DNA of 64,000 nt from Blautia sp. SC05B48 (GTDB taxonomy: Bacteria; Bacillota; Clostridia; Lachnospirales; Lachnospiraceae). Every line of letters starts with the position of its first letter. Position 1 is the first letter of the stretch. Location of the stretch: NCBI RefSeq assembly GCF_005848555.1, contig NZ_CP040518.1:991001-1055000 (forward strand). Reading direction: 5' to 3'. The notes below the pieces were generated by a model. That model made no database searches. It worked only from the letters and a program-made list of their open reading frames with translations, and was not told the origin of the DNA. Shown piece by piece: positions 17,471 through 25,641 of this stretch. The position numbers and the translations under genes were made by a program.

Positions 17471-18895
17471 ATGAGTATGAAGAGATTAAAAAAAACATCA
17501 ATAATATTATTGATGTGCATGTTACTAAGTGTGATTGTAATGCCAGTTTCAGCAAGTGCGGCAAAGCTGAACAAAAAGAGTATTTCCCTTAATATTGGAA
17601 AAACTTACATTTTGAAAGCAACAGGAACAAAGGGAAAAATTACTTGGACAAGCAGTAAAAAAAGTGTAGCAACAGTATCCTCAAAAGGCGTTGTAAAAGC
17701 TAAGAAAAAGGGAACTGCGGTAATTACTGCGAAATATGGAAAAAACAAAAAACTTACCTGCAAAGTTACTGTTAAGCAGCCAGTAAAAAGCATAAAGCTG
17801 AATAAAACATCGGCTACACTTAAAAAGGGAAGTTCTCTTACTTTAAAGGCAGCAGTAGCACCAAGCAGCGCTAACAATAAAGCAGTTACTTGGAGTTCAA
17901 GCAATAAAAAAGTAGCAACAGTATCTTCTAAAGGTGTTGTGAAAGCTGTTGGAAATGGAACTGCCACAATTACAGTGAAAGCGAAAGATGGAAGTGGGAA
18001 GAAAGCAACTTGTAAAATTACGGTAGGAACAACGAATACACCATCTAATAACACTCCAACTCATACGTCTATTATTGGAGTAAAGCTGAATTTAGGTATG
18101 ATAAATGTTGTCTATGGAAATCATGAATTACATTCCAAAATTGATCTGACAGGAGACGGAAATGCAGATCAGCTTGATCTCCAAGCCACAGGAACTGGAT
18201 GGTCTGATAATAAATTTAATGGCACGTTATCAATATCTGTAAATGGAAAAAATGCACAGAAGTTTGCATTATTGAGTGATAATGTTTGTATTTCCTATAT
18301 AGCATTAAAAAATAATATTCAGATAATACGAGTTCAAAGTGGTTATTCATATTCCGAAGATGATTTCTTTATTCAATATAATAAAGCAACTAATAAATTT
18401 CAAACAGTATTAAATGAAAAATTGGGTGGTTTTTCACATGCTTACACCACACTTGATGATATTGCATTTAATGGAAATAATACGATCAAAATAAAATACT
18501 TAATTCAACCATATCTTACAGGCGCAGTTAATGTGGAATATACTTATGTGTATTCAAATGGTATATTTAAAAGAGTGTCTGATACAGCCGCTGCAACTTC
18601 TTTATATTACAAAGACAAGAGTAAATTAACCTCAGAGTATTATCAGGATGGTTACCAAAATTATTTTTATGACAACAAATTTGTAGCAATGAAAAATCTT
18701 GTTTTTTATAGTTCTCCAAGTGGGAAAACTAACTTTACTCTAAAAAAAGGTGCTGTTGCTACTTTAGAGGGATTTTGTTCAAAAGACAATAATAACTATA
18801 TGATTTTCAAATACAATGGGCAGAGAGGATATATCAAGTTAGGTGGCAATCAGAAAGATTCTTTTTACGGAGTTTCCAAAAGGATGGTAGGTTAG
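17471..18895 (+). CDS. Secreted protein with two bacterial Ig-like (BIG2) domains
   Basis: A protein of about 474 residues exported by a Sec signal peptide (MKRLKKTSIILLMCMLLSVIVMPVSASA, cut after ASA). Two BIG2 domains follow (about 32-110 and 110-190), each with the pattern LNKxSxSL..G.., TWTSS/TWSSS..KVATVSSKGVVKA and G.A.IT.K. A Thr/Asn/Pro linker leads to a beta-rich domain with an EF-like DLTGDGNADQLDL loop, and an SH3-like end (FYSSPSGKTNFTLKKGAVATLEG). Either ATG at 17471 or 17477 may be used; spacing from GGGAGG favours 17477. No LPXTG or other anchor is present, so it is probably released or wall-associated through the SH3-like part. Function unknown. Confidence 0.85.
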   Translation: MSMKRLKKTSIILLMCMLLSVIVMPVSASAAKLNKKSISLNIGKTYILKATGTKGKITWTSSKKSVATVSSKGVVKAKKKGTAVITAKYGKNKKLTCKVTVKQPVKSIKLNKTSATLKKGSSLTLKAAVAPSSANNKAVTWSSSNKKVATVSSKGVVKAVGNGTATITVKAKDGSGKKATCKITVGTTNTPSNNTPTHTSIIGVKLNLGMINVVYGNHELHSKIDLTGDGNADQLDLQATGTGWSDNKFNGTLSISVNGKNAQKFALLSDNVCISYIALKNNIQIIRVQSGYSYSEDDFFIQYNKATNKFQTVLNEKLGGFSHAYTTLDDIAFNGNNTIKIKYLIQPYLTGAVNVEYTYVYSNGIFKRVSDTAAATSLYYKDKSKLTSEYYQDGYQNYFYDNKFVAMKNLVFYSSPSGKTNFTLKKGAVATLEGFCSKDNNNYMIFKYNGQRGYIKLGGNQKDSFYGVSKRMVG

Positions 18896-18912
18896 TAAAA
18901 TTTAAGATTGCA

Positions 18913-18949
18913 AACTATGGAGGGAGCTTTTCGGCTCCCTTTTATAGTT
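18913..18949 (+). terminator. Terminator after the Ig-like protein gene
   Basis: Stem AGGGAGC/GCTCCCT with a TTTTCG loop, flanked by AACTAT/ATAGTT and followed by TTTTA. It lies 18 bases after the stop. Confidence 0.8.
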
Positions 18950-19154
18950 GTAAGAATAATGTTAGATCACTCAGACTAAAAGACAATATTAAAATACTAT
19001 TATTTTGACACGCATACAGAAATTGAAAAGATGAATCTTATGGAAAATGCTTTAAAGATATCTTGAATACACTGTATTCAAGTTGGAATTTACTTTAAAA
19101 GATGTAAAAAAGATGTTAGAAAGTTATTTGGAGATATGCACAAGAGCCCACAAC

Positions 19155-19169
19155 CCCGCATAAACACTG
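19155..19169. repeat. Second copy of the candidate attachment core
   Basis: The same 15-mer CCCGCATAAACACTG as at 12088-12102, in the same orientation, 64 bases from the 3' end of tRNA-Lys. It bounds an AT-rich segment holding the WYL, RHH and Ig-like genes and may be the scar of a separate insertion at this tRNA. Confidence 0.4.
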
Positions 19170-19232
19170 AGTTTTTCTACACGAAAAAACACCGTCCCCG
19201 CAGCTCTATATCTGCAAAAACAGTGCCTTTAG

Positions 19233-19305
19233 TGCGTCTTCAGGGGTTCGAACCCTGGACACCCTGATTAAGAGTCAGGTGCTCTACCAACTGAGCTAAA
19301 GACGC
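19233..19305 (-). tRNA. tRNA-Lys (anticodon CTT)
   Basis: A 73-nt cloverleaf on the minus strand: acceptor GCGTCTT/AAGACGC, D arm GCTC-AGTTGGTA-GAGC, anticodon stem CCTGA/TCAGG with loop CTCTTAA, a GTGTC variable loop, T arm CAGGG-TTCGAAC-CCCTG, and discriminator A. CCA is not encoded. Anticodon CTT reads AAG. tRNA 3' ends are common integration sites, which fits the nearby repeat and AT-rich insert. Confidence 0.95.
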
Positions 19306-19399
19306 TTATTTAATTGTTTGTCTTTCGTTTTTTGTTTCGTTCGTTCCTCAAGACATGTTGTATTATACGTTATGATTTGAAGAAAGTCAACACCTTTTT

Positions 19400-19573
19400 T
19401 TAATTTTTTTTATTTTTTTCTTTTTTATTTTTTATATCTTCATTTGATGCAATTTTATCCAGCATTTTTTCCATTTCCGACAACGAATTTCTGATATGGG
19501 CAGCCTGGCTGTTAATGCTGCGGCTTACCGTATGGAGATTCTGCTGCAAGGATCTGAATTTTCTTTTTTTCAA
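19400..19573 (-). CDS. Possible small basic coiled-coil protein (57 aa)
   Basis: A TTG at 19573 with GGAGG nine bases upstream opens a 57-codon frame: an N-terminal basic stretch, a heptad-like middle (LQQNLHTVSRSI, IRNSLSEMEKMLDKIA) and a lysine/asparagine-rich tail. The good ribosome site and the regular amphipathic pattern support a real gene, but there is no ATG and the low-complexity tail lies in an A-rich tract. Unrecognised. Confidence 0.4.
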   Translation of the reverse strand: MKKRKFRSLQQNLHTVSRSINSQAAHIRNSLSEMEKMLDKIASNEDIKNKKEKNKKN

Positions 19574-19590
19574 AACTTATGGCCTCCTGC

Positions 19591-19670
19591 TTTGCGCAAA
19601 TACCTTTCCAACATCACGGATATTTTATTATATGAAAATATCCTGATCTGTTTCCTGATATTTGCGCAAA
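19591..19670. repeat. Pair of TTTGCGCAAA palindromes flanking a hairpin
   Basis: Perfect 10-bp palindromes at 19591-19600 and 19661-19670, 70 bases apart, with a GGATATTTT/GAAAATATCC stem between. The array lies between the MATE stop and the ribosome site of the small ORF at 19573. It could bind a dimeric regulator or form a folded mRNA leader. Confidence 0.45.
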
Positions 19671-19687
19671 GTATTTAAAGCGGACTC

Positions 19688-21016
19688 TTAGAAATCCACT
19701 TTTTTCCACCAGCGCCATACCAGCACCACCGCCAGCACTGCCGTAAGGAAATCCGAGATTGCCTGAGAAGCCAGAACGCCATGATACCCTGCCACCTTAA
19801 GAGCGATCATCAGTACAACCGCAAAGACCACTCCCTGTCTGCTCACTGATAACAGAAAAGCTCCCATAGCCTGTCCTGCAGACTGAAACGTACAGGTGCT
19901 GATCAGCACGATTCCCATACACAACATTCCCGCCAGCTGCAGCCGAAGCATCAGCGCGCCATTTTCCACAACGGAAGGATCGCTCATAAAGATCTTTACC
20001 ATCTGCGGGGCAAAAAATCCAAGTACCGCCATCAGTACAAGCGCCATTCCTCCCTCAAGAAGATATGCAAACTTCAAAGTTGCTTTCAACCTTGTGCGGT
20101 TTCTCGCGCCGTAATTGTATCCGGTCAGCGGCTGTCCACCAAAGGCAAAACCAACCAGGACCAACGCAGCGATCATATTAATTTTCATAACGATTCCCAT
20201 AGCTGCAACCTTATCGTCACCAAATCCCAGCAACGCTCGGTTTGTCAGCGCAATTCCGATGCTCTGCATCAGATTAGTAATAGAAGCCGGAATACCAATG
20301 GCAAAAACCGCTCCGATCTCCGACCTGGAAATGTGAAATCCCCTGGGATCCACAGAAAGATTTTTGCTCTTTTTAATAAGAAACCATACAAAGAAAATAT
20401 CGGTACAAACATTTCCGATCACGGTCGCTGTAGCTGCGCCGGCCGCACCCCAGCCCAGTACAAAGATCATGATCGGATCCAGAATAATGTTTACAACTGC
20501 GCCAAGTACAGAACCAACCATCGAAGCCGTCGCAAATCCTTCTGTTCGTAACTGATTGGACGGTGTCAGCGCAACAATGATAAACGGCGCACCCAGTGCA
20601 ATACAGGTATAATACTGTGACGCATACTCCCAGGTGGCCTCGCTTGCACCCAGAAGTCCCAATACCAGACTTCTGAAGATCATCAGTACAGCCGCAACTG
20701 CAACACCGCTGACGATCGCGCCATAAAAGCTGAATACGCTGATCCGCTTTGCGTCCTCGTATCTTTTTTCTCCAAAAAGCCTGGAAATAAAAGAACTGCC
20801 GCCAAGTCCAAAAATATCTCCCAGCGCGATCATCAGCGTAAAGATCGGCGATCCAAGGGCAACCCCCGCCACCAGATCCGTATTGCCGGTTCCTGCAATA
20901 AAATACGTATCCACCATATTATAAACAAGTGAGATAACCATACTGAACACAACCGGAAGTGCCAGCTTAAAATATGCCTTTGGTATAGGATACTTTTCAA
21001 AAATTTCTTCCTGCAT
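19688..21016 (-). CDS. MATE-family multidrug/cation efflux protein (1)
   Basis: A 442-residue, 12-span transporter of the MATE/DinF family, which exports cationic drugs or metabolites using Na+ or H+. N-terminal features are YPIPKAYFKLALPVVFSMVISLVYNMVDTYFIAG and LGGSSFISRLFGE; the second half starts at about residue 230 (IGIPASITNLMQSIGIALTNRALLGFG) with GQPLTGYNYGAR. It begins 10 bases after the trmB stop, so it is cotranscribed with trmB; a functional link is not obvious. Its specificity cannot be predicted. A distinct MATE gene lies at 31610-32941. Confidence 0.9.
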   Translation of the reverse strand: MQEEIFEKYPIPKAYFKLALPVVFSMVISLVYNMVDTYFIAGTGNTDLVAGVALGSPIFTLMIALGDIFGLGGSSFISRLFGEKRYEDAKRISVFSFYGAIVSGVAVAAVLMIFRSLVLGLLGASEATWEYASQYYTCIALGAPFIIVALTPSNQLRTEGFATASMVGSVLGAVVNIILDPIMIFVLGWGAAGAATATVIGNVCTDIFFVWFLIKKSKNLSVDPRGFHISRSEIGAVFAIGIPASITNLMQSIGIALTNRALLGFGDDKVAAMGIVMKINMIAALVLVGFAFGGQPLTGYNYGARNRTRLKATLKFAYLLEGGMALVLMAVLGFFAPQMVKIFMSDPSVVENGALMLRLQLAGMLCMGIVLISTCTFQSAGQAMGAFLLSVSRQGVVFAVVLMIALKVAGYHGVLASQAISDFLTAVLAVVLVWRWWKKVDF

Positions 21017-21026
21017 CTTATTCCCT

Positions 21027-21683
21027 CTATTTCTGTCTGATCACCATTTTACAGATCGGATTTCCCATAGAAGAAAACTTCTCCTCATATTCCGTCATGA
21101 CATTTCCCTTCACCAGCTCCTCATCATGATGAAGATCAAAGGTACACACCTCCAGATTCCAATCGGAATCCCTAACCTCTTCCAGGGAAAACTCAAACAG
21201 ACCACGGTTATCTGTCTTAAACTCTACAGTTCCTTCTTTTTTCAAAATCTTCTCATATCTTGCCAGAAATTCCTTGGACGTAAGTCTTCTCTTTGCATGA
21301 CGCGCCTTCGGCCACGGATCCGAAAAATTCAGATAGATCCCATCAACCTCATCCTTCTCAAAAATCTCCGGCAGCAATCTTGCATCCACCCTGATAAAAA
21401 CAAGATTGGAAAACTCCTCTCCTGCCGCTTCCAGTTCCTCTCTCTTCTGTAGCGCCCGAAGAAGCACACTGTCATACATCTCAATTCCCACAAAATTTCT
21501 CTCCAGATGAAGTCTTGCCATATCCATCAGAAAACGCCCCTTCCCCATACCAACTTCCAGAAAAAGCGGTCTCTTCACTCCAAAAACCTCATTCCACTTT
21601 CCTTTAAACCTCTCCGGCTCATCAATTACCCACTCACAATCCAAAATAGCATCCTTAGCACCCGGAATATTTCGTAATCTCAT
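21027..21683 (-). CDS. trmB: tRNA (guanine-N7-)-methyltransferase
   Basis: A 218-residue SAM-dependent enzyme that makes m7G46 in tRNA. The SAM site is LFLEVGMGKGRFL, followed by NFVGIEMY and VDARLLPEIF. The TrmB signature NFSDPWPKARHAKRRLTSKEFL is intact and a KTDNRGLFEFSLEE segment closes the fold. ATG at 21683 is chosen because GGAGG lies six bases upstream and family members start MRLRNIPGAK; the longer frame to 21746 is untranslated. It is the first gene of a trmB-MATE pair. Confidence 0.93.
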   Translation of the reverse strand: MRLRNIPGAKDAILDCEWVIDEPERFKGKWNEVFGVKRPLFLEVGMGKGRFLMDMARLHLERNFVGIEMYDSVLLRALQKREELEAAGEEFSNLVFIRVDARLLPEIFEKDEVDGIYLNFSDPWPKARHAKRRLTSKEFLARYEKILKKEGTVEFKTDNRGLFEFSLEEVRDSDWNLEVCTFDLHHDEELVKGNVMTEYEEKFSSMGNPICKMVIRQK

Positions 21684-21800
21684 AAACAACCTCCAATAAT
21701 CTTTCCACAATAATGTCTCAATGATTCTTATCAAACAACATTCCAATACTCAACTATACATGTAACCCCCACCCCGCCGCAAGCAAAAAATAAAAAAAAT

Positions 21801-21900
21801 CCTCAACCAAGCAACAACAAAAACGCCTCGCCGTCCACTTCCAACACCATCCGCATCCACTCAAACCCTCTCAACCAGGCGACAGCAACGCGCCTCGCCG
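21801..21900. repeat. Short-hairpin repeat related to the 49 kb and 62 kb elements
   Basis: A G-poor, C/A-rich stretch. The better copy at 21871-21900 contains stem AGGCG/CGCCT (21879-21883 with 21893-21897) around ACAGCAACG, and resembles the hairpin at 61970-61989. A decayed version with the same flank (CTCAACCAAGCAACA, CGCCTCGCCGTCC) lies about 75 bases before it, making an imperfect tandem repeat. The remaining gap from 21684 to 22231 holds a terminator and the V-ATPase promoter. Confidence 0.5.
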
Positions 21901-22021
21901 TCCGCATCCACATACATCGGCTCAACCTCACACATCCAACACCGCAGCATACATACACAAGTCAACAACCTCACACCGCCACAACCAAGAACTCCTAAAA
22001 AAAGCCCGAGGGGTGTGCAGA

Positions 22022-22060
22022 GGGGCCGTGGCTTTACGGCCCCTTTGCGGTTTTCATTTT
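22022..22060 (+). terminator. Plus-strand terminator upstream of the V-ATPase operon
   Basis: Stem GGGGCCGT/ACGGCCCC (22022-22029 with 22036-22043), then TTTGCGGTTTTCATTTTTT. No protein gene on the plus strand precedes it; the short-hairpin repeats do, so it may end a non-coding transcript from that region. Confidence 0.6.
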
Positions 22061-22160
22061 TTCCCAAAACTCAATCATCGTCTAATAAACAAATTTCTTT
22101 TTTTCGTCTCTTTTTGAACATATTTATTCAATAATTGCAAAAAATTTAACAATTTTTTAG

Positions 22161-22189
22161 TTGTTTTTACCATAAAAAAGGTGTATCAT
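22161..22189 (+). promoter_or_regulatory. Promoter of the V-ATPase operon
   Basis: TTGTTT (22161-22166), a 17-base spacer and TATCAT (22184-22189). It lies about 40 bases before the first V-ATPase gene. Confidence 0.55.
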
Positions 22190-22231
22190 ATAAAAATCAA
22201 TTATAAACTATAAACAAACAAGGAGGGCGCT

Positions 22232-22552
22232 ATGGAACAAATCCTAAATAAGCTTTCGGAAATCGAAGCTACAGCCAATGCCATCATGCAGGACGCTGCG
22301 CGACAGAAACAGGCTCTCTCGGAAGAAGCAGAAAAACAGACGAAGGAATTCGACGCTTCACTTGAAAAAGAAACCAGCGACGAGATCCGGAAGATCCGTG
22401 AAGATCTGGCCCGCGAGAAAGACGCCCGGATCAATGAGCTTCGTGCAGAAACCGAAGACCAGCTATCCAGGCTGGATGCCTATTACGAAGCCCATCACGA
22501 AAGTCTTTGCAGTGAGCTGTTTCAGAAAATAACAGGCATCACCGAAACCTGA
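22232..22552 (+). CDS. ntpF: V-type ATPase peripheral stalk subunit G/H
   Basis: A 106-residue, almost entirely coiled-coil protein rich in Glu, Lys and Ala (IEATANAIMQDAARQKQALSEEAEKQ). It matches the AhaH/NtpF-type stalk subunit that pairs with subunit E to hold the catalytic head. AGGAGG stands before the ATG. It is the first gene of a nine-gene operon; the next gene follows after 19 bases. Confidence 0.8.
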   Translation: MEQILNKLSEIEATANAIMQDAARQKQALSEEAEKQTKEFDASLEKETSDEIRKIREDLAREKDARINELRAETEDQLSRLDAYYEAHHESLCSELFQKITGITET

Positions 22553-22571
22553 AGGGAAAGGAAGTGATTCA

Positions 22572-23615
22572 ATGGGCTCTGTCCTCTCATACAGCGGACT
22601 CTCCACCAAGATCCGCGCCATGCAGAGCAGGCTTGTGACAGATGAGCAGCTGGAAGAAATCGTTCAGCTTCCCAATGTCCCCCAGGTAACAGCCTACCTG
22701 AAACGGACTCCCGAATATCAGAATATCTGGTCCGGTCTCGATGAAAATGATCTTCACCGCGGACAGATAGAAAAACTCCTGAAGAAATCCATCTTCCTGA
22801 ATTTTTCAAGGCTTTACCACTTTGCAAATCAGGAACAGCGAACGTTCCTGTCGCTTTACTCGAGGCGTTATGAGATCCGCGTCCTGAAAGAAATCATGAC
22901 GAATCTCTTTGACCACCGGGACACCGATCCCGTGGATATTTCTCCCTACCGTGATTTTTTCAGACATCATTCCAAGCTGGACATTGACAGGCTTGCCGCC
23001 TGCACCAATATGGATGAATTCATTGCGGCGCTGAAGGGAAATGATTTTTTTATTCCGCTGTCTCAGGTCAATGAACGTGGAAATGCCACGCTTTTTGACT
23101 TCGGCATGGCACTTGACCTTTCGTATTTTTCACAGATCTGGAATGTGCGGAAGAAGCTTTTCAAAGGTAACGATCTGAAACAGATCACCAGGGCTTACGG
23201 TGAAAAATTCGATATGCTGAACCTGCAGTTCATCCAGCGCTCCAAACGCTGCTTTCAGATGGAACCAGCTGCTATTTACGCATTGCTGGTCCCCATGAAC
23301 TACAAGCTCCGCAAAGAGGAGATCACCACCCTTGTGGAAGCCCCTACACCAGAAGAGTTCCGTCGTATCTTCAATGGGACTTATTATGGTAAAAAATACG
23401 AACAGCTGACCGTCGCCAGTCTGGAAGAATTTTATAACTATATTCTTCGCAGCATACTGGAACAGGAAGCACGCAAGGATCCCTATTCCGTAGCAGTCAT
23501 CTATTCCTATTTATATCACAAAGAACATGAAGTCAACCGTCTGACCATTGCCCTTGAATGCGTGCGCTATGGCGTGGACCCAGAACAATCCCTGCGTTAT
23601 ATACGCAACGGTTAA
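22572..23615 (+). CDS. ntpC: V-type ATPase subunit C (central-stalk cap, d-like)
   Basis: A 347-residue V0D/AC39-family subunit that links the rotor stalk to the membrane ring. Family features include YSGLSTKIRAMQSRLVTDEQLEEIVQ at the N-terminus, LYSRRYEIRVLKEIM and NLQFIQRSKRCFQM. Helical throughout, no membrane span. In many clostridial operons C follows E; here it stands second, before I, which is a variant order. ATG at 22572 has AAAGGAAGTG upstream. Confidence 0.88.
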   Translation: MGSVLSYSGLSTKIRAMQSRLVTDEQLEEIVQLPNVPQVTAYLKRTPEYQNIWSGLDENDLHRGQIEKLLKKSIFLNFSRLYHFANQEQRTFLSLYSRRYEIRVLKEIMTNLFDHRDTDPVDISPYRDFFRHHSKLDIDRLAACTNMDEFIAALKGNDFFIPLSQVNERGNATLFDFGMALDLSYFSQIWNVRKKLFKGNDLKQITRAYGEKFDMLNLQFIQRSKRCFQMEPAAIYALLVPMNYKLRKEEITTLVEAPTPEEFRRIFNGTYYGKKYEQLTVASLEEFYNYILRSILEQEARKDPYSVAVIYSYLYHKEHEVNRLTIALECVRYGVDPEQSLRYIRNG

Positions 23616-23633
23616 TAACCAGGAGGTAGCAAC

Positions 23634-25574
23634 GTGATTGAAAAAATGAATTTTCTGAGCATCACCGGTCCCAAGGCAGATATCGACCGGGTTGTAAACA
23701 CCTACCTGTGCAAGTACGAGATCCATCTGGAAAACGCTCTCTCAGAGCTGACCACAGTAGAAAGTCTGACGCCTTTCCTGGATGTCAACCCTTACAGAGA
23801 TGCCTTAAATTCCATCAATACCATTTATGAGGAGCTAAAAACTCCTCCGTCCACTTCCAACAGAAGCCCGGGTATTGAAACAGCACTTTCCACAGTAAAG
23901 GAGATCCGCTCCCAGGCGGATCAGCTCCAGAAGGAACAGTCCGAACTGGAAGAAAAATGTTCCTCTCTGGAAGAGTCACTGCGGATCATACGTCCCTTCC
24001 GAAATATTGATTATGATATTTCATCCATACTTCATCTGAAGTATATCCATTTTCATTTCGGACGTATCGAGAAACAGTATTATGAGAAATTCAAGAAATA
24101 TATTTACGACAATCTGAACACGATCTTCCTTAAATGCGACGAAGATGACCAATACGTCTGGGGCGTTTACTTCGTACCGAAGCATGAAGCGCACAAAATC
24201 GATGCCGCCTACTCTTCTATGCACTTTGAGAAAATCTTTGTGCCGGATAATTATACCGGAACTGCCCAGCAGGCGTTTTCAAGCGTAAGCAAACAATACG
24301 AGGATGCCCTGAAGCATCTGGAAGCACAGAAACAGAAATACCAGAGATTTCTTACGGATCAGGCAGAAGCCATCGTTACCGCCAGAAACACCCTTCTTCA
24401 GTTTTCCAGAAATTTCGATGTCCGTAAAGCGGCTGCCTGCACCGGAAAGCATGAAAATTTCTATATTCTCTGCGGCTGGATGACAGAAGCCGACACCAGA
24501 GCCTTTCAAGCCGAAATCTCATCCGACGAAAAAATCTTCTGCCTGGTAGACGGAGAAGATACCAATACGCCGGAGCACGACCAGAACCATCAGCCGCCGA
24601 CCAAGCTGAAAAACCCGAAGCTTTTCAAGCCCTTTGAAATGTATGTAAAAATGTACGGACTTCCCGCCTATGGCGAGATGGACCCCACCTGGTTTGTTGC
24701 CATCACCTACTCCTTTATTTTCGGAGCCATGTTCGGTGATGCAGGACAGGGACTCCTGCTTTTTATCGGAGGATTGCTCCTGTACAAACTAAAGCATATC
24801 GATCTTGCCGGAATCATCAGCTGCGCCGGAGTCTTTTCCACATTTTTCGGTCTGATGTTCGGAAGTATCTTTGGATTTGAGGATGTCATACCTGCTCTGT
24901 GGCTGCGGCCTGTGAACAGTATGACGACCATACCTTTTATCGGAAAACTGAATACCGTATTTATCGTTGCCATCGGCTTCGGCATGGGAATCATCCTCCT
25001 GTGTATGGTTTTCAACATCATCAATTCCTTTAAGATGCATGACGTTGAAAAAACCTGGTTTGACACCAACGCTGTGGCAGGGCTTGTATTTTATGGCTCC
25101 GCAGTTCTCTGCATCGGACTTTTTGTATCCGGGCATGCTGTTCCGGGTGGTGCAGTCCTTGCCATTATGTTTGTTTTACCGCTGCTTCTTATTTTCTTCA
25201 AGGAGCCTCTTACAAACCTGGTAGAAAAAAAAGCCGAGGTTATGCCAAAAGAAAAAGGCATGTTTATCGTACAGGGTATCTTTGAACTGTTCGAGGTTAT
25301 CCTGAGCTACTTTTCCAATACACTCTCCTTCGTGCGTATCGGTGCTTTTGCAGTCAGCCACGCAGCTATGATGGAGGTTGTACTTATGCTTGCAGGCGCA
25401 GAGAACGGCAGTCCGAACTGGATCGTCATCATTCTCGGAAACCTGTTTGTATGCGCTATGGAGGGCCTGATCGTAGGTATCCAGGTACTCCGTCTGGAAT
25501 ATTACGAAATGTTCAGCCGTTTTTACAAGGGCAGCGGACGGAAATTCGAGCCGTTCTGCTCCAAGAACAAATAA
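23634..25574 (+). CDS. ntpI: V-type ATPase subunit I (membrane stator, a subunit)
   Basis: A 646-residue subunit with a soluble coiled-coil N-terminal half (QADQLQKEQSELEEKCSSLEESL) and a C-terminal half of about seven or eight membrane spans starting at GEMDPTWFVAITYSFIFGAMFGDAGQG. The critical arginine for ion transfer is in SNTLSFVRIGAFAVSHAAMM. The start is GTG at 23634, five bases after AGGAGGTAGC. It forms the ion half-channels against the K ring, so the state of the next gene matters to it. Confidence 0.92.
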   Translation: MIEKMNFLSITGPKADIDRVVNTYLCKYEIHLENALSELTTVESLTPFLDVNPYRDALNSINTIYEELKTPPSTSNRSPGIETALSTVKEIRSQADQLQKEQSELEEKCSSLEESLRIIRPFRNIDYDISSILHLKYIHFHFGRIEKQYYEKFKKYIYDNLNTIFLKCDEDDQYVWGVYFVPKHEAHKIDAAYSSMHFEKIFVPDNYTGTAQQAFSSVSKQYEDALKHLEAQKQKYQRFLTDQAEAIVTARNTLLQFSRNFDVRKAAACTGKHENFYILCGWMTEADTRAFQAEISSDEKIFCLVDGEDTNTPEHDQNHQPPTKLKNPKLFKPFEMYVKMYGLPAYGEMDPTWFVAITYSFIFGAMFGDAGQGLLLFIGGLLLYKLKHIDLAGIISCAGVFSTFFGLMFGSIFGFEDVIPALWLRPVNSMTTIPFIGKLNTVFIVAIGFGMGIILLCMVFNIINSFKMHDVEKTWFDTNAVAGLVFYGSAVLCIGLFVSGHAVPGGAVLAIMFVLPLLLIFFKEPLTNLVEKKAEVMPKEKGMFIVQGIFELFEVILSYFSNTLSFVRIGAFAVSHAAMMEVVLMLAGAENGSPNWIVIILGNLFVCAMEGLIVGIQVLRLEYYEMFSRFYKGSGRKFEPFCSKNK

Positions 25575-25641
25575 AATGCCAGAGTCGGAACGCATTCTGA
25601 TCCGGGCATTCAATTAAACGAATATTAAGGAGGTCATCATC

